A DNA stretch of 64,000 bases from Cruorifilaria tuberocauda (lineage: Eukaryota > Nematoda > Chromadorea > Rhabditida > Onchocercidae), in assembly GCA_013365365.1 (NCBI GenBank), contig JABVXU010000212.1, positions 1 through 64,000 on the forward strand, read 5' to 3'. The notes below the pieces were generated by a model. It was given only the letters and a program-made list of their open reading frames with translations. It did not search any database and was not told the origin of the DNA. The position numbers and the translations under genes are program-made. This document shows, one piece after another, positions 25,346 through 37,600 of this stretch; the stretch's first letter is position 1; each line of letters opens with the position of its first letter.

Positions 25346-27028
25346 ATGGATAAAACTGCCTTGGAAAAATATGACCGAACTGAAATCCTTGGTGAAGGTA
25401 CTCGGAAATGTATTATCATATTGAAATTTTGTAGCAAAAGTTTTAAATTTGGAATTCTGGGAAATTCAGAACATTTTTCATTCTTTTGATATTGCTAGGA
25501 TCGTATGGCATAGTTTACAAAGGAATTGAGAAGAGTACTGGGAAATGGGTAGCTATGAAGAAAATGCGCTTCGGTCAATATGAAGCGGAAGGCATTCCGG
25601 GTACAGCTATTCGTGAAATGACATTACTTAGAAGACTACAACATCCTAATATCGTTTCGTACGTTTTTATATTCTACTTGTAGATTTTCAAATATTTAAT
25701 GCTTTGATCATGTTGCTGGAAATTACTGAAATTAAAAAAAATGTGAAGCAGTTATACAATTTTAGTAACATACTGAAACGTTAGTATTTTGATATTTTGA
25801 TTAATTTTTAGTCTGCTAGAAGTGATTTTGGATGAACGCCTGGTTTACTTGATTTTCGAATACATTAGAATGGATTTAAGAAGATGCATTGATCAAATCC
25901 CTCATGGAGAACTGATGAAGAAAGAGATGGTTGGCGCTTATTTCCTTTCAGTGTTAATATCCAAATTATTGATTATTTCCCAAACGATGATTTTTTGTTG
26001 AAAATGCAGACTGAAAATTACCTAATTGAAAATCGGTGTCTTATTAATTGCAGCAAAAATCGTATTTGTACCAACTTTTGCAAGGCATTTGTTTCTGTCA
26101 CCAGCGAAATGTCTTACATCGTGATTTGAAGCCACAGAATTTGCTAGTTGACGATAATGGTTGCCTCAAGATTGCTGATTTTGGTCTCGCAAGAGAACTG
26201 CAGTTTGCGTGTCGTCGATACACTGATGTGGTAATTTCTTTTACTTCCAATTTTTTTTATTTCGGTACTCCAAAAATTAGCACAGCATTATGTTTCTTCA
26301 AACCCAATATTTTTTCAAGGGAACTTATTGCCTATATCTTTAAAATTATTTATATGAACTTCTTATGGATTGCAATTAACAATGTAACCTTTGTAGGTAG
26401 TCACTTTGTGGTATCGACCACCAGAAATATTATGCGGTGCTACCAATTATTCAATGGCAGTTGACATGTGGAGTATCGGGTGCATTTTTGCTGAAATGGC
26501 CACGAAAGTAGCTCTCTTTAGAGGTGATTCGGAAATCGATCAGATTTTCCGTATTTTTAGGTTCGTTTATCATTTTCAATTTGGCTTTTATTTAATGACC
26601 ACGATGCATCATTACTGAGATTTCAGCATACTGGCGACTCCAATGGAGGAAATAAGGAGTGGTGTGATTAAGATACCATGTTTCATAACACAATATCCTA
26701 ATTACACAGAAAATAGACTTGCAAAAATTCTTGCCGACTACATGGATGAAGGTGGAATCAAAATTTTGCAAGTATGAAAAGTTTTAACATTTTCAAAATC
26801 TTGAAGTTCGATAAGTGTCAAATGAGAGTTCTTTCAAATGTCGAATTTTATATACTTAAAATTCATAGGCACCTTTCCACTATTATTATGTTCTTGCAGC
26901 AAATGCTTACTTACGATCCGAAACTACGAATCTCGGCAAAAAGATTGTTGAAAGATCCGTACTTCAACGACGTCGATCGATCAAAGCTTCCAGCTGGTGA
27001 TTTTAACGGAAATTTCGTCTTTTCTTAA
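25346..27028 (+). CDS. CDK1/2-like cyclin-dependent kinase, copy B (PGTAIRE helix)
   Basis: Seven exons join to 314 residues: 25346-25397, 25499-25658, 25812-25929, 26054-26230, 26397-26560, 26627-26771 and 26900-27028. Landmarks: glycine loop GEGSYGIV (16-23), Lys38, cyclin-binding helix IPGTAIREM (Pro51-Glu57) instead of [15 protein letters not shown] (132-139), DFG (152-154), T-loop Thr167 in RRYTD, LWYRPPE with Pro where most CDKs have Ala, DMWSIGCIF. The Thr14 position is Ser and Tyr15 is kept. Length is close to typical CDKs, with a C-terminal extension of roughly twenty residues. An AG four bases before the ATG suits a nematode trans-splice acceptor. The four exons 118, 177, 164 and 145 nt long match those of copy A exactly, so the pair arose by tandem duplication. 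AATAAA at 27238 is a likely poly(A) signal. Confidence 0.93.
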
Positions 27029-28617
27029 TCCTTTGCTTCCTTTCCTACACTTCGATGCGTTGATTTTTCTGCTTTATACATTCGTTTATATAAATTTATC
27101 TAATTACCCAAGTAGCTTCATTTATGTAAAAGAACTGTCGTTTCAGAACTTTGTTTAAAGTGTGAAATTAATCTTTTGCATTTTCCATTTTGCATTTTTT
27201 CAATGATTAAGATGTCATATGTTTGAATTTCTTCTGCAATAAAGGTTGATTTTTGAAAGAACGGATTTTCCACAAACATGTTTTAGAATTACCTAAAATT
27301 TGCTAAGATATGGTCCCTGTTTTTGAAAAACAAGCGGAGTTGATAGCAGAAATAGTGCAGCGGTTTTTATTATGATTTCGAAGATAGTCTTGAAGTTAAT
27401 TCTGAAAAGCCTGATTCATTAGAGCATTAAAGACAGTAGTTCCATAGGAATTCAAAGTTGAAATTTCCAACAACCTCTGTTCCCTCATAAGTTTTTGCTT
27501 TCACATATTGATATATATGATGATATAATCATACAAAGATGAGTTTGAGATTATTGACATCGAAAAATATATTAATTTGCTATAATGTTTTGAAAGATCG
27601 GATTAGGAGACAAGTTTGGAAAGCAAGTTTTTCTAATGGTGAAGGACTTATGCTTGCTTCCAGGTTATTATCAATGGGTTATTAAAATTCAATTAGCTGA
27701 TTATTTTCCGTTACAATGTTCCACTTGTTTTATCTGTTGCTTAAGGTATAAAAGCATGTATCACTATTAAGATGAATAGAACATACCTGGCTTCAGCCCA
27801 TTTGCTGTCGTAAAAAAAAGGAATTTCAGCATTTTTCAAACTTTTTGCCAAATAGGCTGATAAAGGAAATTTCTAAAGTTCGATATGTTATCTGATAATT
27901 ACAATGAAAATTCCAGCATTGGTCGAACTAATGTATCAATAATAAATAAAAAGGAATCTCAATATTTCATCAAATTTTACGTAAATCTGATAGGTTATGC
28001 GGGAAAGTTTAGAGCAAAGGAAATTAAATCGAGTTGAATATCTTTTTTCTTTCTACTCTTACGTCCACCTCTTACTTCCTTTTCTTCCTTTACATTATTG
28101 TTTACCATGCTTTACAAGCAATTTATTAGTCCCAAACATTAGATAAAAAGGAATTTAGGTCGTCCACAACAACAGTAAGAAAAAAGAAAAAGGAGTAAGA
28201 AGGAAAAAGGAAAGAAATGGCGTTGTAATTAGGTCGAAGTGACAAAGACAATGATTCGAATATGTCATTGACATCAACTGAACGGAGTTCATTTTTGTTA
28301 AATTTCTAGCTGAATCATCTTTGAACGAACATTTATCGACAATTGTTTTTCCCAAATTTTACTTTATTAGAAATATTCGCATGAAACATTCCACGGATAA
28401 GAACGTAGTATATGTTATCATCGACTGAATTATTCATTTTGCGCAAACGATAAATCTCTTTGTGGAGATATTATTTATTTAACTTTCTTTAAAATTGATA
28501 AATAGATGCCAGAATACATGGAAATAGGACCTAAATGATTGGTGTAAATCGGTTACTTATTTTTTGCCTTCTGTTTCACAAACTGCACAGTTTTAGTTGT
28601 GAAGTCAAAATTCGATA
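27029..28617. other. Spacer between kinase B and the cadherin gene
   Basis: Holds the kinase B 3' untranslated region and presumably the cadherin promoter. TTTTAG at 28591-28596 lies 21 bases before the cadherin ATG and could be a splice or trans-splice acceptor. No gene is seen. Confidence 0.6.
27101..27113 (+). other. 13-base match to nematode spliced-leader SL1 core
   Basis: TAATTACCCAAGT downstream of kinase B equals an internal part of the SL1 leader as I know it; the flanking bases do not match. It could be chance in AT-rich DNA, or a relic of an inserted trans-spliced cDNA. Confidence 0.4.
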
Positions 28618-28660
28618 ATGCTAATTTCGTTATGCATTTTATTTGCTTCTAATACATACG
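28618..28660 (+). other. Cadherin exon 1: signal peptide
   Basis: Fourteen codons from the ATG plus one base; joined to exon 2 they give a hydrophobic leader ending in NTYA before QISFKQTDK. The start was chosen because exon 2, which begins in phase 1, has no in-frame ATG near its beginning, and this is the nearest upstream ATG that gives a leader and a matching donor. Confidence 0.85.
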
Positions 28661-31600
28661 GTAATTTTTTAATTTTCTTGTAATTAGTATAACAACTGTA
28701 AAGTATTATGAATCACTTCAGTGATTGTTTCAAAATACATATGTTAAATAATATTTTAATTGAATCATAACAGTAAGTTGTAAGACATTTAATCACGATC
28801 CAACGACCGAATTCTATTTTCGACCTTCTTTTAGCACAAATATCATTTAAACAAACTGACAAAAATGAAATTTTTGACGCAAGTTTTGATAAGTTTATTG
28901 CCGGTGTTGACATCCCAACTTTCTCAAACAATGGCCCGGAGAGTATGTCGAAATTTGGAATGATTAGGAATGAACCGGATGATGGAACACCTGATAATTT
29001 AGAGGTAAATAAGTCGTTTAGTTTAAGGTAAATAGTTCAGTATGAAATTTAAAGAACATTTCAATTAAGCTAAGAAAATGAATAGAATATTTTCGAGGAA
29101 ACCAGCAAATAAGTGATTTCATTACAGATATACGACAAATGGGCTTATCAATACGATTATTTCATATTAAGCTAAATTTTAAAAGATTTTATGAAGTAAT
29201 ATAATTTTTCTAGAAATCAGATGCTATCAAAAAGCAAGGAATACTTTATAAGCAGTTATCTGGAAACGATATGATACGTGCACCTTCAAGGTTCGATTTC
29301 CAAGAAATAAAACTAATGATTTTTTTGCATTATTCCTCTGTCTGAGCTTGCTGATTTTGAATAAAATGTAAATGTGCTCAGGTTGATTTTCATGAAACCT
29401 GTGCACATTTAGAAAAAGTGATAGTTCATATGTGTGGTAACGGACATATTACAATTAAGCTAAGAAGGCCCTTATCCAACTGATTTTTTTATATTTACTT
29501 TTTAATACCGATTCTTTTTATATTACTTTTCAGTGAAAGAACGCCTGAAAAATTTGTACTACCAGTTTCGGATGGATCACTGATGATCGATGGTATTACA
29601 GTTTTAAAATTGGTTTCTAACGTTTTGTGTTTTTATACTATACATTTTGAAATTGTAAAATCCTTTTGTATCGGCTAAAATATTAATTAATTTTAGCCGA
29701 GAAAACAGCTGAAGAAATGGTGAAATACTTCAGAGGTGACGAGAAAATGAAAAGTGCCAATTTTGCCAACGTTCGTGAGACGGATGGAAATATTCAAAGG
29801 TCACACCATAAATGAGCGCATTATACAAGTTTCTCGGAGTTTTTTCTACTTCATTTTTTCTTCTGAAAAATTAGAAAAGTGAATGAGTTGGGAAACATCA
29901 GAAATCAGATAATCTGGTATTTTGAAATGCAGATTGGAAAATCTTTTTCAGTGTGGGACATGAAAAGCTGGTTCGAGATTCAAATTTCCTTCATGCCAAC
30001 GAAAATTCAAATATATCTGAGTCACCCACAGAGAATCCATTGGATTTCCTCACACTCAGTGCACCTATTTCCAACCTGAAAAGAGCGACAGTGACAAATG
30101 ATCCTACTTTTAATGACTTGCATTACAATATAGGAAATCTACCGGACACTTCTATTGTCTGGAGCAATCCAAAACTTTTCGTTAAACCTATCCATGTTGC
30201 AAAGTTTCAGTTTGGTATCAATTTTCAGGATTATTGTAGTTAAAACATAATTATAATTGCAAAATGAGATTTTGAATGTAAAATTACTCCACAAAATATT
30301 TTTTGTTCTGTGCAGTTGAGCAGTAACTTGCAAATTTTAGAAAATGGTTCCCGCACATCTAACAGAAATTGGTGGTTTCCATTAAATTGCAGCCCAGTAC
30401 TTACATTTTCCTTTTTCAGGTCATGAAATTTTATCCGTAAAGGCGCATGGCGCGTTTAATAGTTCAATTGAATTCATATGTATGCTACCGGAGATTGTAT
30501 TTTGTGTTACCGATATACTCAGCAACGATAGTTATCGATTGCGGGTTGTTTATACAGGCACCACGAGCACTACGAATTTCAATTTGCCTGTCACTATCAA
30601 AATACGAAGTCACGGGGGAAATTCATATACGGTTTATATTTCTTTGTATCCTTTGATTCCGTTTTTAGTTTGTGCTTATGTTTTGTAAAAGACCTGCATA
30701 TTTGGTGTAGTTGTTTTATCCCATTAAAAATGAGGTATTTGCAGAATTGGAACGCTTCCATACACTTCGTTTCGGACGATAAAATTGAGTCGGAAATCAC
30801 AGATATAACAATTCAGCAAACTGCTGAACATCAGGCAAAAGCAATGATTGATAGTGAATTTCATGGAAAACCAAATTTCATTGCTTCAGAGGAGCAATCA
30901 GTTCCAGCTTGGAACGGATACACTATTCAGCCTGAAAAAACAACAAAGAAGCCAAAAGCGTCTGGTTTTACTTTTATGCCTCATTTCGAGCACAGCAGCT
31001 ATGAAATATACGTACCGGAAGGAAAAAACAAGGTTTCATGAAAATTATTTTAGACTTACTCTTTTTTGAAAATGATTTTAATTTTTACTGCAAAAATCAT
31101 AGGATTTATAATATTACGCTGTATGAGTGCGGAAAAATTAAAAAAATCTTCCAGTTTTATGTAGCTTATATTTTGAAGAGCTTCAACTCAAGAAGCTTCA
31201 ACTTTCAATTTTCTATAATTTATGATTTCTCGGAAGATTGAAATATACTGCAGGATTCGATGATTGTCGCCGTTATTTACTTTCTAACCCACCTTGTTGA
31301 CGTAGAAGCAAAATTTTCAGTTCAATCCGAGCCACTTCACTGGTTTTATTTGGGTGAGATGGAAAAAGAAACGGTATTTTCGTAAATTCTTTTCATTCCG
31401 CCTTACTCATGTCTGTTTCAGTTCTGATCTTTTTTCTGATATTAAACTGTGCAAAGATTAATATCCTCAAACACTTCCAAAAAACACTTATCAATATTTT
31501 CGTTTCATTTACAACCTTAAATTCACCCTGCTTTATTATAACCTTACTGGTGTTACAAATGTTTGTCTTTTACTTAACGTAAATATTTTTGCATCATTAA

Positions 31601-34600
31601 ATATCCCGGAATTTGTTAATTCAAGTCTTCGCAACCATTGTAAACCCACAAGCATACATTTTCAGTTCATGATCCAATAAAATATTATGTTACAGAATGC
31701 AAACCGCCTGATTGTTGCAATCAAACTAATGTTACATGATGGTGCCGATGTTGATTTCAGAAAAACCGACAATGGCCGATACAAATTTCAAATTAAAGTA
31801 CCGTACTTTCCTTGGAGTGATTCTATAAATGAGGAAGTCTTTCAAATAATGTAGTTGTTATGAGTTTTTTAATTTTTTCAGGCTAACCAAGGAACCTTTG
31901 AAACTACCACAGATATCATTGTTGAAGTCCTGACATTTGCCACCAAAGGAGCGTCTTATTCTACGGCAGTAACAACAATTTCTAGTATGACTGAAGCATT
32001 GACGATGGATGAGTTTAACACATCGAAATTTCTTGCTGATTCAGAGCAACATGCTCCTACAAATTCTACAGATATTTCTGAGAATAGAACCGAAACCGTT
32101 ACTGTGACTATACCGAGCCTGGAAAAAATACATATCAATCCAGTTACCGCTCACAAAAGCTGGAATATAAAACAAACACAAGTTGGACGTGCAACGAGAA
32201 CATCAGAAACTGCCGACGAAGCATTTATTGAGGAGTTGGCAAATGTTCAAGAATCAGAAACTACAGAATCTATCATAAAAATTCATGGCCGATCCGAATT
32301 TCCCGATGTTATGGTATCACAAATTAGGCAGTCCGTTGAAAAATTATCATCATTTTCGGAAGAATCTCCTGTACGTAACAAGAATTTTGAAGAAAACTTC
32401 CAGTCGACCGTTAATGATGCTAGGGCGATAGTTAATACTGATGAATCTACATCAGGAAAAGAATCGGGAAGATTTTTTTTACGAGTCAAAGAAATGACAA
32501 AACATCGGTCAGAATTAGTGACCAAAGCAAGTCCTTCCTTAATTAATATTTCATTAGTTAGAGAACCGTTTGAAAAGCTTTCTAGAATAGCTTCAAACTG
32601 GACAAATTTCTCACCCGAGGAGATTTTAAATAAAGAGACAAGTATGGATAAATTTGAACCAAAACAGGAACATGAAATTATTCCACCTCCAGAAAGTTTT
32701 CGGACAAATGATTCTACTCGTATCGATATAGATAATTTGGATGCCGTACACTACAATTCAGCTTCATCTGAACAAGGAACATTTATGACTACCGAAATTT
32801 ATAGAAATACATTAGCGACAGAAATGAGTCACAGTTCCAAAGGCAACGAATTCAGTGAAAACAATTATAATTTCTCATCATATAGCCAAGAAGAATTGCT
32901 GGCAGATAGTAAATCAACAAATACTGTTGTTTCATCGGTCCAAAATGACAATTTATTCCCAAATATTTCAGTAGAAGGTAGAAAAAGCTTACAAGATAAG
33001 TTTGGTACATCTCTTGTTTCAATGAAAAAAATACCTATATCAGGGAGTGATAGTACCATTGATAACTTTCACTCGAGCTCTCAAGATGGCAACTACTCCG
33101 GGAAATTTACACTAAACTTTAAAACAAGCTCAGATATACAATTCAACTATGCCACCACCACGAAACCATTAGATTTGACGATAAGTGAACGAAGTATTAA
33201 AATGGATATTGATAATGATAATATCGGTTATACTGATGGTGATTTGAACACCAGCGCTGGAAATAATCATTATACTTCTATTACGTGGAAAGATTACACT
33301 GATTATATTGGTACTGTCAGTAATAATGTTGATACGACTGTCACTTCAAGCTATGTAGCAGAAACAGTCGGTATAGACCGAAGTACTGATGCTACTATTT
33401 TTCAACAAACATTGCTCAGCTTAATAGATAATATACACATGAATTCAGATCATATAATGCATGGAAACTGGAATCAAAAGAGCGATGAGAAATTTGAAAC
33501 CGATAAGTTGCAGCAAGTTCAACTGACCGTGCAACAAACAAACAGTGATAAAACGACAATTGCGGTTGCGCTACATCCAGAAACAGTCCAAATAGAAACT
33601 GAAGCCAAAGAAGGATGGCTTGAAGGGAATGACAATGTAGAGAATGATTTCAGGATCAATAAGATGCAATCTCAAGAAACAAGTATTGTAATACAACTTT
33701 CTCTGACCAAGATAACCTAAATTCAAAGAAAAAAAAAAGATCTTTGAAACGTCTAAAAATTTCAACATCGTTTATAAACTGTTGCATCACTTTAACCGAA
33801 TTCGAATAAGTCAACAAATCATGTCAAGAGACAGTTTAATGAATTATTATTTCAATGATTTTAATTGTCTACTAGTTTTAGCGATAGATGTGAAGTTCAA
33901 AACCATCGACGGAGGCAAATACATTTTGCCTGACGAATTTAGAGATTCGGACATCTTGCCTGATCTTGATATCACAATTACCGCTAATAACATAGTAAGT
34001 TTCATCAAAGTTTTGAGCTATTTTTTTCTAGACAGGAAGATTTAAGAAACTTGGTTTCTTTTTTAGAATTACAATGATGTAATTATGGTGTCAGTAAATT
34101 CTTCTGCACTGAAAATCATTCCCCATCTCATGCAACCAGGAAAGACAATTTTTATTGCTGTTCGGGATGCCGAAAAATTGAATCGCGATCTTTTAGATGG
34201 CTTCGTTGTTGCTGAGGTAAGTATCTTGACTCAAAGTCCCGCGATAATGCTGGATATTTTCCTCTCCGATAAAGGATTCTCTTAGATTGTCGGTTTCCTA
34301 GAATTTATTTTTTTCTCATTAAGATTTGACTATCCGGTCCCATCAGTTCATTAATTTTTTCTGTAATTCGAAGACTTCCTAAAACATTATAAATTCCATT
34401 CTTAGTTCTGATTATTTTGATCGATAAACATTTTGTGGATTCACAGTATCCATTAATAAAATTTTAGTTTTCAGGTTACCGCATCCCTAAGAAATCAACC
34501 GTCAGTAACGTCGTCGAAAGTGATTAAAATTGTGAGAGATGAAAACCTGAGCAACGAAGCACCAATATTTTTGCTTCCTGAATATAATTTTCACATACAC

Positions 34601-37600
34601 GAAGGCAGCATAACAGGACAAAAAGTTGGTGAGATGGAAGCTGAATTCGCGGATCACCGTAGGCATGGAATTATCACTTATCAGCTGATTGGTCCTGGAA
34701 GTGAATTGTATAGTTCAAATATTTCATTACAATATATTTGCCCGACCATAAAAAATTAAGAAAAATTAGCCTAAATTGCTTAACTAAGTTTGCAAAATGC
34801 TCAGAAGTACGAATCATTTATCTAAAAATATTATTTACATATTTCAATATAATTTCGGCAATTCTAATTGATAATTATTAGCTCAAATTTTGCTTTCATT
34901 GTGAAATTTTTAAAAACGATTTGTACTAAAATTTAAAGAAAAGACAGACGAGAAGTATTGTTTTTTTATCAAGATTTGAAAGATTGATTGTATATTCCAT
35001 GCACTTATTAGATTTACGATAAATGGAGGTACAGTAAGTGTCTTATGTCCAAGTGTATTGCCATGCTTGGATCGGGAGCAAACTACTGTATATCATCTTC
35101 TTGCAGTCGTTACCGATCGCAGTAAGTCCTTCAACTAATTATTTCATTTTTGCTTTCTTCTTGCCATATATAATTTGTCTACAGATTTTACCATATTTAT
35201 GGCGTTGATAGTAAAAACCACCGACTTTTAATTTGTTTATTCAATTTGAGTGACAAATTTTCAACATATTCTACCTTTATTTTTGCTACCACACTGAAAT
35301 TCACAAAACATTTTCTGTCGACGAATAAATACAATGATTCAAGAAAGTTGCTCATTCCTGAAAAAGAACCGATCTTAGTAATTTCGTCTACAAATCAGCT
35401 TAATTATTTATCGATGTATTTGACGGCACGACAATATACAATTTTTCCGTTTCAAGATGAAGTTAAATCGGTTCCTGCAGTTGTAAAAATTTTTATCGAT
35501 GATCGGAATGATAACGGTCCAATTCTCGAAACATCACAAAATGAGATTACGGTATCAAATGGTCGTCTCACAAAGCTCTTTGTTGTAAAGGTAATGAAAT
35601 TCGATTTTGAATAATTAAATCAGAATAGCAGTAAAGTGAAGTAACTTCTAAGGAATGAAAAGTTAAATTTTGGGAAATATTTAATTTTAAGGAATAATTT
35701 GTTAATCAACAGGTAAAAGATAACGATGTAACACCACATAATATCAATGAAATAAGCACAGATGGCGCGGCATCAGCATTTATCTCACTAGAGAAAGTGC
35801 GTGATAATATCTATTACGGACGGCTTTGGTCCTTACCAGCAGCAGGGATTTACCCATTGATTATCATTGCCAGTGATCCCGATGGAAATATTCCAAAACA
35901 GAAAATTGCCGTTAATACAAAAGTGCTGGCAAGTATATGTTTATTTTTTCAATTCAATTCTGTTTACTTGGCTATTTCGTTTCAACGTATCAGAAATTTA
36001 TTTTGGGTTTGAGATTTGTTTCCAACTACTCTAACAACTATATCAGTAACCAAAATTTATTAGTCAATATTAATATTAATCAAACATATGTTTCTTTCAT
36101 TTTTTGCTTGGTATTTCAATTAAATTGGAATAACATTGTAAATTTTCTATTTCAGAATACAGTGACGAAAGCTCATTTTAAACGAGCTAAATATGAAAGG
36201 ACCATTAACACTGAGAAACTATTTAAAGGTTTGTTTTTCTCCTGAAAACCTTAGCTGAATTCAGAATTTTGATTTAATGAATTCAAGAATTGGAAAAAAT
36301 ACAAAACTGTTCAAGGCAACTCTATCTTGCAACCGGAGCTCGAAAATGCTCCACTGGAGGCATTGCGATTTATTCTTTTAAGAGATAATCCCGGTTGGCT
36401 TTCCATGGATGAATATAGTGGAAATGTTATCGTTGGCGATGTCCCACGGTAAGTCATCAAAGTCGAAAGTTACGATTATTATTTGACTGTAAAATACTGT
36501 GGAATAATCAAACTTTATTAGTACAATTTGATGTCATTTAATGGAACAATAACCATATGAAAATTTCCAGAAATTTGAAGATTATAAAAAATTATTCATT
36601 ACATACTTTCTAATTCACAGAAGCGGTATTATAAGTGGGAAATACAGTATATCTATGGCAGCAGTGAATCGAACTGATGGTAGGCTTATCACGGAATCTG
36701 TTCTTGTTCTGACCGTAATCAACGATAATCACGTGATGAATTTTTTTACCAAAAAGCTCATTGTAAGAACCCTACGTAAAGGTTGGTTAAAGAGCTAATA
36801 CAATTAAATCGTTAGAAATATCGGTTGAAATTTAACTTTCGTTAAATGAAGCGAAATTTCCATAATACAGCTTTATTCTGCCAGCTATTGTAATTTTCTA
36901 TGCATCAGACACAACAGTAAGTCAACAAACAGTAGAAATACTTCCGGAACATATGAAAACATCAACAACGATCATACGAGATAGTATCAGTGCTGTTGAT
37001 GAGCAACTTCATCAAACCCATCTTGATAAGGTATTTTTCTCTTATTTCAAACATATCTTCTTATTTTAAAACTTCTTATTTCAAAAAAATATGCTTCGGT
37101 TTCTGAAAGTGCGCTATGACGAGAATACATAATTCTAAGCATGAAATTTTTCAGACGATAAAAATAAAAACGAAATTGATGTTCTTTTTAATTACAGAAT
37201 GCAATATCAAACAGTCATGGTATGATAATAATGGATATGAAACAATTGCAACAGATACGGATGTTACAGTTCAACTTATCCTCAAAAGAAGATACTGATG
37301 ACTCCGGTATATATAAGAGTTATATGAAGAATTATTGATATTATCATTTTAAATTGCTTCCATATGATATATAAACTTAAAATGGTGTATTGAACGGTAC
37401 ATTCAATGTACAATTTATAATTCAAACAGCATAACAAACCTTGATAGCAATATATCAATAATTAACATATACACATTGTTATCTGAATACATGTTATATA
37501 TTTTTAGATAAATAGCTTATAGCAAATGGAATTTAACCAAATTACAGCAAAAGTGGTGTTGTTTCTGAGTTCAGAGCCAATGGAGATGGCACATGAACGT

